A program made the position numbers and the translations under genes. The notes under the pieces are model-generated. The model did no database searches and was not told the origin of the DNA. It saw nothing but the letters and a program-made list of their open reading frames with translations. Shown here one piece after another: positions 25,755-35,299 of a stretch of DNA of 64,000 bases (positions are counted from its first letter, which is position 1; each line of letters begins with the position of its first letter). Origin of the DNA: Bifidobacterium lemurum (lineage in GTDB: Bacteria > Actinomycetota > Actinomycetes > Actinomycetales > Bifidobacteriaceae); the NCBI RefSeq assembly GCF_014898175.1, contig NZ_CP062948.1:2542001-2606000 (forward strand), given 5' to 3'.

Positions 25755-26408
25755 ATGCCACGGCCAAGAAAAGACTCCGGACTCCCCTCGGCGCAGGAAC
25801 GCATGGAACAGGCGTTCTGGACGCTGCTCGAACGCCATCCGTACTCCCAGATCTCCATGAAGGAGGTCACCCGTCTCGCCGAAGTGAACCACAACACCTT
25901 CTACTACCACTACAGCGGATTGGACGAGCTGGCCGAAAGCGCGATGCAACACTCCATCCCGCACGAGCTCGTCGCCGCGGTGCTGCGCGGATTCACCGGC
26001 TCCGACGAGGCGCTCGCCCGTCTCATCGGCGATCCGACGCTCAGCAACCATATGGAACATCTCTGCCATGCGGCCAGCGAGCGCAGCTCGCCCCGCATGC
26101 GCGCGATGGTGAGGGGCGCCATCCGCCAGACTTGGTTCGACATCCTCGACATCGACCCGCAGGCGATGGGCCCGAACTCGCAGCTCGCCGTCGAAGCGGC
26201 GCTCGGCGTGTTCATGGCGCTGTTCTCCTACCGCGCCGAACACTCCACCGACATGACGTTGGTGGAGTTGCTGCGCACGGATTCGGCCGGCCAATTGCGC
26301 GCCATGCTGCCCGTTTGGGTCATGTCGGCGCTTGCGGCGGACGGCGCGATACCGGCATCGCGCGCGGATGCCACTATGATGGGGAGGGCTCACGAGGAAG
26401 AGGCATGA
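25755..26408 (+). CDS. TetR/AcrR-family transcriptional regulator
   Basis: The 217-residue protein has an N-terminal TetR helix-turn-helix (about 12-60; QISMKEVTRLAEVNHNTFYYHYSGLDEL) and an all-helical ligand domain with no recognisable specificity. It is transcribed divergently from the ABC-2-like export gene, and brnQ starts 1 bp after its stop, so it may control both. The start ATG at 25755 has AAGGAG upstream. Effector unknown. Confidence 0.9.
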   Translation: MPRPRKDSGLPSAQERMEQAFWTLLERHPYSQISMKEVTRLAEVNHNTFYYHYSGLDELAESAMQHSIPHELVAAVLRGFTGSDEALARLIGDPTLSNHMEHLCHAASERSSPRMRAMVRGAIRQTWFDILDIDPQAMGPNSQLAVEAALGVFMALFSYRAEHSTDMTLVELLRTDSAGQLRAMLPVWVMSALAADGAIPASRADATMMGRAHEEEA

Positions 26409-26409
26409 T

Positions 26410-27849
26410 ATGACCGACGGCGCACAGCCCGCAGATCGCACACGGAACCAACGGACAGTGGATCGCGAGGGGCTCGCGGCCCCGACAGCCGATCCGATCC
26501 GCGTCAGGATGAGGCTGGGCGCGCGAGAACGCATGCTGCTCACCTTCACGTTCTTCTCGATGTTCTTCGGCGCCGGCAATCTCATCTTTCCGCCATGCCT
26601 TGGCGCGCAGGCCGGCTCACGCACCGCTCCGGCGACGGTCGGGTTCATCATCTCCGCCGTGGGACTGCCGGTATTGGGTGTGATGGCGGTCTCCGCCGCC
26701 GGCGGATTCGAACGTCTCGCCAACCGCGTCTCCCCTGGTTTCGCGCAAGGATTGGGCGTGGCGATCATGCTTACTATCGGCCCGTGTTTCGCGATTCCCC
26801 GCACCGCCACCACCTCGTTCGAGATGGCTGTGGTGCCTTTCGCCGGCGAGACGCCTACATGGATCGCGCAATTGGCGTATTCCTTCGTGTTCTTCGCGGT
26901 CGCGTTCGCGCTGTCGAGACACCCGGAAAAGCTTTCGAAAGTGCTCGGCCGATTCATGGGACCGCTGCTGCTGGTGATGATCGCAGTGCTGTTCGTCGCC
27001 TGCGTGTTGGGTTTCCAAGGAGAGGCGGCCGCGCCGATGGGCGATTACTCCGACGGCCAGTTGGCGAGGGGATTCCTCGACGGATATCAGACGATGGATC
27101 TGCTGGCAGCGTTGTACTTCGGCATTGTGATCTCCGCGAACGCCAGACAGATGGGAATCGCATCCGACGCGCAGGTGCGGCGTGAGACCGGCTACGCGGG
27201 ACTCGGCACCGGCGTGCTGCTGATCGTGATCTACAGCGCGCTGTCGTTCGTCGGAGTGGTGTCCGGTTCGCTGGTCGCGATCGATCCGAAATCCGACACT
27301 GGCGCGACCGTGCTCACGAACTTGACCGGTGCGATGTTCGGCCCCTTCGGCACGGCGTTTCTCGGCGCGGTGTTCGTCATCGCCTGCCTGAACGTATGCA
27401 CCGGTCTGATCTGCACATGCAGCTCGTATTTCCAAAGCCGCTTCCCCACCGTCGCCGGCCATCACATCGGATACCGGGTGTGGACGGTGGTGTTCACCAT
27501 ATTCAGTTTCATCGTCTCGAACGCCGGATTGAGCGCGATCATCACAGTATCGGTGCCTGTGCTGTCCGCCCTGTACCCGATCGCCATCGTGTTGGTCGCG
27601 CTTTCGCTCGCCCACAATGTGTTCTCCGTCCGGTTCCCGCGCGTCTACTTCTGGACCGTTCTGTTCACGGGTGTGGCGGCCGGATTGCGCTGCATCGCCA
27701 GTCTCGCCGTCGTGTTCGGAGTCTCGATCCCCTGGCTGGACACGGCGCTGTCATGGCTGCCGTTCAGCCAATTCACCCTCGGTTGGGTCGTGCCGGCTCT
27801 CGTCGGTCTTGTGATCGGTATGGCCGACGGCCTGCTGCGCCGCCGCTGA
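26410..27849 (+). CDS. brnQ: Branched-chain amino acid carrier (LIVCS family)
   Basis: The 479-residue transporter has 12 membrane helices. The signature FSMFFGAGNLIFPP near residues 50-63 and IGPCFAIPRTATTSFEMAV near 119-137 identify BrnQ, the Na+- or H+-coupled importer of Leu, Ile and Val. A hydrophilic N-terminal extension of about 40 residues is longer than usual; a downstream start with the family N terminus is possible but has no better ribosome-binding site than GAGGAAGAGG before 26410. It appears co-transcribed with the TetR gene. The last 33 codons overlap the convergent membrane-protein gene. Confidence 0.92.
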   Translation: MTDGAQPADRTRNQRTVDREGLAAPTADPIRVRMRLGARERMLLTFTFFSMFFGAGNLIFPPCLGAQAGSRTAPATVGFIISAVGLPVLGVMAVSAAGGFERLANRVSPGFAQGLGVAIMLTIGPCFAIPRTATTSFEMAVVPFAGETPTWIAQLAYSFVFFAVAFALSRHPEKLSKVLGRFMGPLLLVMIAVLFVACVLGFQGEAAAPMGDYSDGQLARGFLDGYQTMDLLAALYFGIVISANARQMGIASDAQVRRETGYAGLGTGVLLIVIYSALSFVGVVSGSLVAIDPKSDTGATVLTNLTGAMFGPFGTAFLGAVFVIACLNVCTGLICTCSSYFQSRFPTVAGHHIGYRVWTVVFTIFSFIVSNAGLSAIITVSVPVLSALYPIAIVLVALSLAHNVFSVRFPRVYFWTVLFTGVAAGLRCIASLAVVFGVSIPWLDTALSWLPFSQFTLGWVVPALVGLVIGMADGLLRRR

Positions 27850-28530
27850 CGCGAGCGCGTGCTCGCGGAAGGTGTGTCCCGCCTCACGCCGCAACGTCAT
27901 GACGAGTCCTACGATGATGACCGCCACGCCCAACACCACGCCGAAGATGCCGGAGCTTTCCTTGGCATAGTCGGATCTATTGGCTTCCAGGAGCACGTTC
28001 TGCATGACGACGATCGACAGGCACGCGTCGGTGATGGCGATGATCCTGACCGCAGCATCCACCGGATTGCGTTCGCGTCTCGCGACCACCGCGCCGCGCA
28101 CGGCGACGGCGATTTTGACGACGGTGATGGCAGCCACGGTGATCGAGGCGATGCTATCGTAACGCTGGCCGGAGCCGGTGAAGAACAGAGTGATCGAAAA
28201 CAGCGCGTACGACAGTCCGATCACGCATAGGAACAGCCCCGTACAGCGGTACACCGTCATCTCGCGGTCCAGTCGCGTCATGACGTCGCCGATGGAGCGG
28301 ATCATCAGATGCTTGCGCACGATGGTGAGCCGGCATCCGCATAGTATGGCGTAATAGACGGCGATGACGACGAACAGCACCGACTGGGTGAGCACGCCGA
28401 GCACCAGTTTGGCCACCGCCATACCGACTCCGACGACCGTCGAGCCGGCCGCGGACAGCATCATACGGTCGACATAGTCGAGACCACGGTACCGTCGCAT
28501 CATCTCACGGGTCCGCTTATGCAACGACAT
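27751..28530 (-). CDS. Six-helix membrane protein of unknown function
   Basis: I do not recognise the family. The 259-residue product has a basic N terminus (MSLHKRTREMMRRYR), six hydrophobic segments between about 24 and 212, and a polar, His/Asp/Glu-rich C-terminal tail of about 45 residues. The ATG at 28530 has AAGGAG at good spacing. The tail is encoded antisense to the last 99 bp of brnQ, and both reading frames look real: brnQ ends at its normal family length, and this gene has no earlier stop. It may have grown by stop-codon loss. Confidence 0.7.
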   Translation of the reverse strand: MSLHKRTREMMRRYRGLDYVDRMMLSAAGSTVVGVGMAVAKLVLGVLTQSVLFVVIAVYYAILCGCRLTIVRKHLMIRSIGDVMTRLDREMTVYRCTGLFLCVIGLSYALFSITLFFTGSGQRYDSIASITVAAITVVKIAVAVRGAVVARRERNPVDAAVRIIAITDACLSIVVMQNVLLEANRSDYAKESSGIFGVVLGVAVIIVGLVMTLRREAGHTFREHALASAAAQQAVGHTDHKTDESRHDPTEGELAERQP

Positions 28531-28569
28531 AGGCCGGCTCCTTGTCCCTCAACACACCACGCACGGATG

Positions 28570-28604
28570 GGGTGCGGCACGACGATCGCCCGTCTGCCGC
28601 ACCC
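28570..28604 (-). terminator. Hairpin after the small membrane protein gene
   Basis: A perfect 10-bp stem GGGTGCGGCA/TGCCGCACCC with a 15-nt loop lies 56 bp past the stop of the minus-strand gene at 28660. It lacks a T run, so termination is plausible rather than certain. Confidence 0.45.
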
Positions 28605-28659
28605 TCCACGCCGTCGCTTCAGTATTCGATACGTTCGATGCGTTCGCCGTACCGAACCA

Positions 28660-29193
28660 TCAGCCGAGCAGTCCGCTGGCGCGCTTGGTCAGCTCATAGA
28701 TCGAATCGTAAACCGCTTCGATCTGCGGCGCGGCCTTCTGCTGGGCGCTTGCCAGCACGGCGCGGTACGCCGGGTAGGCGGCGATCCACAGGATGAATCC
28801 GGGCACGGCGAGGATGATCATCAGCGCCATCAGTCCGCCCAGATAGGAGAACATGGAGCCGCCGAGGAACACGCAGCCGAGGATGCCAAGCGTGAAGGAG
28901 ACGATGGAGGCTTTGGTGCGTGGGGACGCATGCAGCGCGTTCACACGCTGGATCGAGGAGTCGAATTGGCGTTGCAGACGGGAGAGTTCGGCTTTGTTGC
29001 GGATCTGGCGGTCGCGCTTGAACCGCAGTTCGCTGTTGCCGATGGTCTGTCGGGGGCTGGCGGCGTCCAGCATCCAGCCAAAGCTACGGTAGCTGTCGAT
29101 GACCAATCCTTCCAGATCGGCGGGCACCTGCATGGTGCGGTACTCGTAGCCGATGAAGTCGGTGGTTTCGGCGGTCGCGTTCGTTGCGTTCAT
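28660..29193 (-). CDS. Small two-helix membrane protein of unknown function
   Basis: The 177-residue protein has a soluble N-terminal half including a coiled region (about 60-90, KRDRQIRNKAELSRLQRQF), two adjacent membrane helices (about 96-116 and 120-142) and a helical C terminus. No enzyme motif is visible. The segment FGWMLDAASPRQTIGNSELRFKRDR resembles short actinobacterial and Firmicutes proteins of unknown function. The ATG at 29193 has GAAGGAG upstream. It sits downstream of the histidine kinase gene in the same orientation with a 141-bp gap, so co-regulation is possible. Confidence 0.7.
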   Translation of the reverse strand: MNATNATAETTDFIGYEYRTMQVPADLEGLVIDSYRSFGWMLDAASPRQTIGNSELRFKRDRQIRNKAELSRLQRQFDSSIQRVNALHASPRTKASIVSFTLGILGCVFLGGSMFSYLGGLMALMIILAVPGFILWIAAYPAYRAVLASAQQKAAPQIEAVYDSIYELTKRASGLLG

Positions 29194-29334
29194 GTTCGCT
29201 CCTTCGAGGAATCGTTGGTTTGGTTGGTGATTCCTAAAGTACGGGGCGAATGTTGGCCGACTGTTGGCGGATTGTTTGGTTTGGATGAGGAATTGTTTGA
29301 GTTGTGTTAAACCGCGTTCGCGCGCGCCGACCGA

Positions 29335-30393
29335 CTACCGCGCGACGGGCACGCGCACCGTGACCGTGGTGCCTCGTCCGGGCTCGCTGGCGATGGCGAT
29401 GTCGCCGCCGCACAGTTCGACCGCCCGCTTGGTCATGGCCAATCCCAACCCGTTGCCTTCCGACGCATGCGAGGTGTCGCCTTGGTAGAACTTGTCGAAG
29501 GCGTGCATGGCCTCCGAAGCGGTCATGCCGCAGCCGGTGTCGTCTACCGTCACCGTGGCGGAACGCTCGTCGGAGGTTTGGGTCAGGCTCACGCGCCCGC
29601 CCGACGGCGTGAATTTCAACGCGTTGGACAGCACGTTGCTCCACACGATCTCCATCATGCCGGCATCGGCATGCGCCAGCACGCGGTCTTCGATATCCAC
29701 GTCGAATTCGATGCCCTTGGCGTCGAACAGATCACCCATGCCCAGCGCCACATCGGCGAGCTGGCGGGCCAGATCGTAGTCGTCGACCTGCGCGTGGGCG
29801 CCGGCGGCTTCCATACGGCTGAGTCTGAGCACATTGGACACCAGTGTGCTCAGCCGTTTGGAGGCGACGACCACGGTATGCGCGTATTCGATCCGCTGCT
29901 CCTCGCTCAGATCCGGCCTCTCCAGCAAGGCGGCGTAGCTTTGGATGACCGAAAGCGGCGTTTTGATCTCATGCGAGACGTTCGAGACGAAATCGTCCTT
30001 CAGCATCTCGACGCTGCCCAACTCCTCGACCATGGTGTTGAAGTCGGCGTACATCTGGTCGATGGAATCCCATTGCCGCGAGCCTTCCAGATGGCGCGGC
30101 TCCAGCCAGACGCTGAAATCGCCGGCCGCGACCTGACGGCTGGCCTCGGCGAACTCCTCCATCGGCTTGACCCGCCGGCGAATCTGCCGGTAGGTGACGA
30201 CGCTCATCACGGCCGCAACGATCACCCAATAGCCGGTCATGCCGAGGATAAACGGCAGCGGCAGTTTGTCGATCCGCGCATATTCGGCGAGGATCAACGC
30301 CTGACCTCCCGCCAGCGCGCAAAGGATCAGGAACGTCCAGACGAACACCCATGGGGAATAGCGGCGTTCCTTGACCGTGGGACGGGCGTTCAC
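29335..30393 (-). CDS. Sensor histidine kinase
   Basis: The 352-residue membrane kinase has two N-terminal helices (about 15-38 and 46-68) with only a very short loop between them, so it has almost no extracytoplasmic sensor. A HAMP-like linker (about 69-125), the HisKA H-box FVSNVSHEIKTPL (His141) and HATPase motifs (N box WSNVLSNALKF, G boxes DDTGCGM and EGNGLGL) follow. The tiny loop points to intramembrane sensing of envelope state, as in BceS-like kinases. It overlaps the response regulator gene by 4 bp (ATGA), the usual sign of translational coupling. Confidence 0.93.
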   Translation of the reverse strand: MNARPTVKERRYSPWVFVWTFLILCALAGGQALILAEYARIDKLPLPFILGMTGYWVIVAAVMSVVTYRQIRRRVKPMEEFAEASRQVAAGDFSVWLEPRHLEGSRQWDSIDQMYADFNTMVEELGSVEMLKDDFVSNVSHEIKTPLSVIQSYAALLERPDLSEEQRIEYAHTVVVASKRLSTLVSNVLRLSRMEAAGAHAQVDDYDLARQLADVALGMGDLFDAKGIEFDVDIEDRVLAHADAGMMEIVWSNVLSNALKFTPSGGRVSLTQTSDERSATVTVDDTGCGMTASEAMHAFDKFYQGDTSHASEGNGLGLAMTKRAVELCGGDIAIASEPGRGTTVTVRVPVAR

Positions 30394-31061
30394 CGCGGCA
30401 CCGCCTTGTATCCCAACCCCCGCACGGTGAGGATATCGAAATCCTCGCAGGCGCCGATTTTCTTACGAAGATTGGTGATGTACACGTCCACGGCGCGCAG
30501 GCTGGTCTCGCCGCCGGCGTCCCAGAACTCGTCCATCAGCTGGGCGCGCGAGAACACCTGTTTCGGGTAGCTGAGCAGCTTGTAGAGGATGTTGAACTCG
30601 CGTGCGGTGAGCGCGATCGGCTCGCCGTCCAGACTGGCCGTGGCCTGGTCGGCGTCCATGACGAACGCGCCGACGACGAGTTTGCGCTCATCCTCGATAT
30701 GCGCGCGCCGCAGCAGCGCCTCGATGCGCAGCGTGAGCTCCTCGAAATCGACCGGTTTGACGATGTAGTCGTCCACTCCGGCGTGGAATCCGCGCTTCTT
30801 CGAGGCGATGTCGTCGCGTGCGGTCATCAGGATGATGGGGATATGCCGGTCGAGTTCGCGCAGCTTCTCGGCGAACTCGTAGCCGTTCGCGCCGGGCATC
30901 ATGATGTCGGAGAGCACCAGGTCGAACAGCCGGCCGTGCATGGCCTCATAGGCGTCGTGCACGTTGCGGCAGCCGGTCACGGCGTAGCCCGCGTCGCGCA
31001 GATACATGCAGGTGACCTCGTTGAGGTCCCCGTCGTCCTCCACCACCAGTATTTCGGTCAT
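30390..31061 (-). CDS. OmpR-family response regulator
   Basis: The 223-residue protein has a receiver domain with Asp52 (LVLSDIMMPG) as phosphoacceptor, Thr80 and Lys102 (YIVKP), and a C-terminal winged-helix DNA-binding domain (about 130-223, RAVDVYITNLRKKI). It partners the overlapping histidine kinase. The targets are unknown; no ABC transporter is adjacent. Confidence 0.94.
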   Translation of the reverse strand: MTEILVVEDDGDLNEVTCMYLRDAGYAVTGCRNVHDAYEAMHGRLFDLVLSDIMMPGANGYEFAEKLRELDRHIPIILMTARDDIASKKRGFHAGVDDYIVKPVDFEELTLRIEALLRRAHIEDERKLVVGAFVMDADQATASLDGEPIALTAREFNILYKLLSYPKQVFSRAQLMDEFWDAGGETSLRAVDVYITNLRKKIGACEDFDILTVRGLGYKAVPR

Positions 31062-31076
31062 GGTCGATCGCGAGCC

Positions 31077-32048
31077 TTAGAAACCGAGCTTTTCCAACTG
31101 CTTCGGATCCGACTGCCAGCCCTTGGCGACCTTGACGTGCAGGTCGAGACGCGCCTTGCAGCCGACGATGCGGTTGACTGGCGTGCGCAGCTTCTTCTTG
31201 ACCGCCGTGAGGTTCGAAGCGCCCTTGCCGATGATGATCGGCTTCTGCGAGTCGCGTTCCACATACACCGACACGCTCACCAGGGCCTTGCCGTCGTAGG
31301 TCGCACCCGTCTCGTTGTCTTCGGGATAGTCGATGGAGTCCACGACCACGGCCAGGGAATGCGGCAGCTCGTCGTCCAGCGTCTCCAGGAACGCGCCGCG
31401 GATCAGTTCGGCGATGGTGTCTTCAGGGCGTTCCTCGCTGATCTGGTCGTCCGGATACATCTGCGGGCCTTCGGGCGTATGGTCGATCAGCACGTTGCGC
31501 ACTTCGTGCAGATTATCGTCCTTCAGGGCGCTGACGGGCACGATGTCCGCGAAGTCGGCGAACTCGTTGATCTCGATGAGTTTGGAGACCAGCTGGTCGC
31601 GGCTGAGCGTGTCGATTTTGGTGACGATGGCGATCAGCGGCACACGCCATTTGTAGGTGCCGTCCTCGCGCTTGGTGGCGAAGTCGGTGCGCAGACGGGA
31701 TAGGATGCGCTTGTCGCCGGGGCCGATCTGTTGGTCGCCGGGAAGAAGGAACGCCACCACGTCCACGTCGGACAGGGATTCGTCGACGATGTCGTTGAGA
31801 CGCTGACCGAGCAGTGTGCGCGGACGGTGGATGCCGGGGGTGTCCACCAGCACGAGCTGCGCATGATCGGTGGTCAGAATACCGCGGATCGCCTTGCGCG
31901 TGGTCTCGGGGCGAGACGATGCGATGGCGATCTGCTTGCCGATCAACGCGTTGATCAGCGTGGATTTGCCCACGTTCGGACGGCCGACCACCGCCACGAA
32001 TCCGGATCGGTAGACTTCCTCGCCCTGCACCGATTCGTTGTCGGTCAT
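31077..32048 (-). CDS. era: GTPase Era
   Basis: The 323-residue protein has the Era GTPase domain (P-loop GRPNVGKST, DTPGIH, TKID) and a C-terminal KH domain (about 230-320) that binds the 3' end of 16S rRNA during 30S maturation. The start ATG at 32048 follows GAGGAG and lies just after the stop of the CorC-type gene; the longer ORF would overlap that gene. It follows ybeY and the CorC/HlyC gene in the conserved phoH-ybeY-corC-era order. Confidence 0.96.
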   Translation of the reverse strand: MTDNESVQGEEVYRSGFVAVVGRPNVGKSTLINALIGKQIAIASSRPETTRKAIRGILTTDHAQLVLVDTPGIHRPRTLLGQRLNDIVDESLSDVDVVAFLLPGDQQIGPGDKRILSRLRTDFATKREDGTYKWRVPLIAIVTKIDTLSRDQLVSKLIEINEFADFADIVPVSALKDDNLHEVRNVLIDHTPEGPQMYPDDQISEERPEDTIAELIRGAFLETLDDELPHSLAVVVDSIDYPEDNETGATYDGKALVSVSVYVERDSQKPIIIGKGASNLTAVKKKLRTPVNRIVGCKARLDLHVKVAKGWQSDPKQLEKLGF

Positions 32049-32049
32049 A

Positions 32050-33450
32050 TCACTCCTCGTCATTCGTTTGTTCGGCGACCGTTTCGTCGCCCGATTCCTC
32101 GTCATTGTCCTCGTCGGCCTCGACGTGCGCGGGCTCCGCCACGATGATCGACACCTTCTTGCGCCGGCCGGCCGAATCCACGGCGGTCAGGCGGATGCCG
32201 CGCGTCACCGCGGACGCGCCGACGATCGGCACCTGGCCGAGCAGTTTGGTGAGCAGTCCGTACACGGTGTCGACGTCGTCCTCGTCGATGTCGACCTCGA
32301 ACAGTTCCTCCAGGTCGGCGATCGGCGTGCGGGCCGGCATCTGCCATTTGCTCTCGCCGATCTTCTCCGGTTCGGCGCGCTGCGTGCGGTCGTGCTCGTC
32401 CTCCAGTTCGCCGACGATCTGTTCGATGGCGTCCTCGATGGTCACCAGACCCGCGATGCCGCCGTATTCGTCGACGACGACGGCCACATGCTGCCGTCTG
32501 CGTTGCATCTGGTGGAAGAGGTCGTCTACGGGCTTGGATTCGGGCACCAGCATCGGCTCGCGGCAGATGGATTCCACATCACGGTCTTTGGCCGCGGGAT
32601 TGAACGCGGTGGCGCGCACGGCGTCCTTGAGATAGGCCATGCCGACCAGGTCGTCCACGTCGCCGCCGATCACCGGCACGCGCGAGAATCCGGAACGGGA
32701 GCACAGTTTGAGCATCGACTCCAGCGTGCAGTCCCGTTCGATGCAGATCATGTCGGTGCGGGGCACCATGATCTCACGCGTCAGCGTATCGGAAAGCGAA
32801 AGCACGTTGCGCAGCATCTCCGAAACCTCGGGATCGAATTCGTTCGTCTCCATCAGACGGTCGATGGCGGCGCGCCCCTGCTCGAGTTGGATCTTCTCCA
32901 ATTCCTCATCGTCGGACAGGCTTTGCCTGCGTTTGGAGGCGGCCTGCTCGCCGATGCGCGCGAACGGCGTGATGGCCGCGGCCACGGCGATTTTGCCGGC
33001 GTGCTTGAGCATGATGTCGGTCGGTTTCGAGGCGCCGGCCGACCGCGGACGCACCAGCACTGACACCACGGCCACGACCAGCGCGACCAGCAGACCGAGC
33101 AGCAGCTCCGCCCACAGCGGCGCGCCGTACAGCGAGGCGATGCAGGCGACGAGCACGCCGACGAGCACATTGCAGGCGATGCGCACGAAGGCGCAGCTTC
33201 CCGCCGTGGCGTATCGGTCCGCGATCAGTCGTTGGACTTTGTGGATGCGGTCGATCTTCTTCATCCGCGCGAACTGGCCGGACTCGCCGTCGGTCTGCAC
33301 CTCGAGGATGAGATTGTTCAGGCTCGAGCGGGTGACGCGGGCCACCGCGCCCTCGGCGGCGGCCATGGCCAGCGACAGCCAGACGAACAGCGCCGCGACC
33401 AGCACGAGCGTGACGGTGAGGGTGATGAGGACGGTACTGGAATACTCCAT
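32050..33450 (-). CDS. CorC/HlyC-type (CNNM) CBS-domain membrane protein
   Basis: The 466-residue protein has an N-terminal DUF21/CNNM membrane region (helices at about 5-32 and two between 88 and 130), a CBS pair (about 225-345) and a C-terminal CorC_HlyC domain (about 360-440), followed by an acidic tail. Members are linked to Mg2+/Co2+ efflux; the older hemolysin name is not supported. The ATG at 33450 has AAAGGA upstream. It sits between ybeY and era, the standard neighbourhood. Confidence 0.92.
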   Translation of the reverse strand: MEYSSTVLITLTVTLVLVAALFVWLSLAMAAAEGAVARVTRSSLNNLILEVQTDGESGQFARMKKIDRIHKVQRLIADRYATAGSCAFVRIACNVLVGVLVACIASLYGAPLWAELLLGLLVALVVAVVSVLVRPRSAGASKPTDIMLKHAGKIAVAAAITPFARIGEQAASKRRQSLSDDEELEKIQLEQGRAAIDRLMETNEFDPEVSEMLRNVLSLSDTLTREIMVPRTDMICIERDCTLESMLKLCSRSGFSRVPVIGGDVDDLVGMAYLKDAVRATAFNPAAKDRDVESICREPMLVPESKPVDDLFHQMQRRRQHVAVVVDEYGGIAGLVTIEDAIEQIVGELEDEHDRTQRAEPEKIGESKWQMPARTPIADLEELFEVDIDEDDVDTVYGLLTKLLGQVPIVGASAVTRGIRLTAVDSAGRRKKVSIIVAEPAHVEADEDNDEESGDETVAEQTNDEE

Positions 33451-33519
33451 CGGTGTGTGTTCCTTTGCGGAAAAGAATCGTTGTGTCTACTATGCGGATG
33501 ACTGGTGGGTGAGGACGGA

Positions 33520-34065
33520 TCAGTGGCCGAGCTGTCGGCCTCCGCCGTGTTCGGCGTCCCAAGCGGCGAGCAGATCGGGGGTGCCGGCCGGCAGCACCGC
33601 CTGCTGGATGCCCGCGGGGCGCGCCGCGAAGAAGGTGAGCAGCAGTTGGCGTTGCAGTCCGAACATCTGACGCTCCTGCTCCTCGCTCACATGGTCGTAG
33701 CCGAGCAGATGCAGGATGCCGTGGATGGTGAGCAGCATCATCTCCTGCATGGTGCTGTGGCCCGCGGCGGCGGCCTGTTGGGCGGCCACCCACGGGCAGA
33801 TGATGATGTCGCCGAGAATGCCCTCCATCACGGTTTTGCCGTCGCCGGGCCGCAGTTCGTCCATCGGGAAGCTCATCACATCGGTGGGCCCCTCGAGATT
33901 CATCCACCGCATATGCAGTTCGGCGATCGGATCGGGGTCCACGAACATGATGGTCAGATCGGACTGCGTGCTCACACGCATCTGGTCGAGCACCCACAAT
34001 CCCAAATCGGAGAACACTTTGGGATCGATGGTCCACGATGTCTCGTTGGTCACTTCCACGCTCAT
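33520..34065 (-). CDS. ybeY: Endoribonuclease YbeY (rRNA maturation factor)
   Basis: The 181-residue metalloprotein carries the Zn-binding signature [11 protein letters not shown] (His115, His119, His125). YbeY takes part in 16S rRNA 3'-end processing and ribosome quality control together with Era. The C-terminal 25 residues extend beyond the compact family core. The gene overlaps phoH by 4 bp. Confidence 0.95.
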   Translation of the reverse strand: MSVEVTNETSWTIDPKVFSDLGLWVLDQMRVSTQSDLTIMFVDPDPIAELHMRWMNLEGPTDVMSFPMDELRPGDGKTVMEGILGDIIICPWVAAQQAAAAGHSTMQEMMLLTIHGILHLLGYDHVSEEQERQMFGLQRQLLLTFFAARPAGIQQAVLPAGTPDLLAAWDAEHGGGRQLGH

Positions 34066-35252
34066 TGGCGAGTCTCCTTACCTTCGGCGTCCGCAGGCCG
34101 CGCGTCGTTTTCGCTTTCCCGTCGGTCCGCGTGCCGTGACGCCCGCGAGGCGTTCGCCTGCGCGCGATGGTCGCCGTCGATGGCCGCGTGACGCTCGTAG
34201 GCGGCGACGATCCGCCCCACCAAGCGGTGCCGGACCACATCGTCTGCGGCCATATGCACGAAGGCGATGTCGTCGATATCGCCAAGAATGCGTTCGATGC
34301 TCGCCAGACCGGAACGGGGCACGGTCAGATCCACCTGCGTGACGTCGCCGGTGATCACCATGGTGGTGTTGAATCCCAGACGCGTCAGGAACATCTTCAT
34401 CTGCTGCTCGGTGGTGTTCTGCGCCTCGTCGAGGATCACGAACGCGTCGTTGAGCGTGCGGCCTCGCATGTAGGCGAGCGGAGCCACTTCGATGGTGCCG
34501 TCGTCCAGATAGCGTTTGAGCTGGTCGGCGCCCAGCATGTCGGACAGCGCGTCGTACAGGGGCCTCAGATACGGGTCCACCTTCTCGTTCAACGTGCCGG
34601 GCAGGAATCCCAGGCTTTCGCCCGCCTCCACCGCGGGTCTGGTCAGGATGATGCGGCGGACGCGCCGGTCCTGGAAGGCGCGCACGGCCTTGGCCACGGC
34701 CAGATAGGTCTTGCCGGTGCCGGCCGGTCCGATGCCGAAGGTCACCGTATGCGATTCGATCGCGTTCACGTAGGCGATCTGGCCCGCGGTTTTCGCGCGG
34801 ACCGGCTGGCCGAGCGCGAAGGTGATCACGCCGGGCACCGTGGGCTTGCGGTATTGCGTCCGCTGCCGTGCGTCGAGCGCCGGGGACGGCGCGCCACCGT
34901 CGCGCTGCGCCGACTGCACGGCGAGCCGGGCCGGGGCGGCGCCACGGCCGGGGAACTCCTTGCGCACGTCGTTGCGCAGCACGCGCTGGTCGAGCATGCG
35001 CCGCACGGTGTCCGCGTCCATGGGCGCGGTGAACGCGGCCTGGATAATCGAATTGACGAGGTCCTCGGCCTGCGAGGCGTCGGATTCGGTGCGGCTTGAC
35101 CGGGACATGATGGCGACGCGGTTGCCCCGCACGATGATCGTCAGTTCGGGGAACGCGCGTTCCACCTCGCGGATGACCTCGTCGACCGGTCCTAACACCG
35201 CGACCGGGTCGAGCTGCGGGGGAATCGTGATGGTGCGTGTTGTGGTGGCCAC
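34062..35252 (-). CDS. phoH: PhoH-family ATPase
   Basis: The 396-residue protein has an N-terminal domain (about 1-110), the PhoH ATPase core with Walker A GPAGTGKT (175-182) and Walker [10 protein letters not shown], and a polar C-terminal tail rich in Arg, Asp and Ala. PhoH proteins are predicted RNA-associated ATPases and sit with YbeY and Era in many bacteria. The ATG at 35252 lies in the sequence [13 protein letters not shown] and has AAAGGACG upstream. Its exact role is not established. Confidence 0.94.
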   Translation of the reverse strand: MATTTRTITIPPQLDPVAVLGPVDEVIREVERAFPELTIIVRGNRVAIMSRSSRTESDASQAEDLVNSIIQAAFTAPMDADTVRRMLDQRVLRNDVRKEFPGRGAAPARLAVQSAQRDGGAPSPALDARQRTQYRKPTVPGVITFALGQPVRAKTAGQIAYVNAIESHTVTFGIGPAGTGKTYLAVAKAVRAFQDRRVRRIILTRPAVEAGESLGFLPGTLNEKVDPYLRPLYDALSDMLGADQLKRYLDDGTIEVAPLAYMRGRTLNDAFVILDEAQNTTEQQMKMFLTRLGFNTTMVITGDVTQVDLTVPRSGLASIERILGDIDDIAFVHMAADDVVRHRLVGRIVAAYERHAAIDGDHRAQANASRASRHADRRESENDARPADAEGKETRQ

Positions 35253-35299
35253 AACGTCCTTTCGTTACGTAAAAGTCTCTACGTGCTGGGATGAATCGG

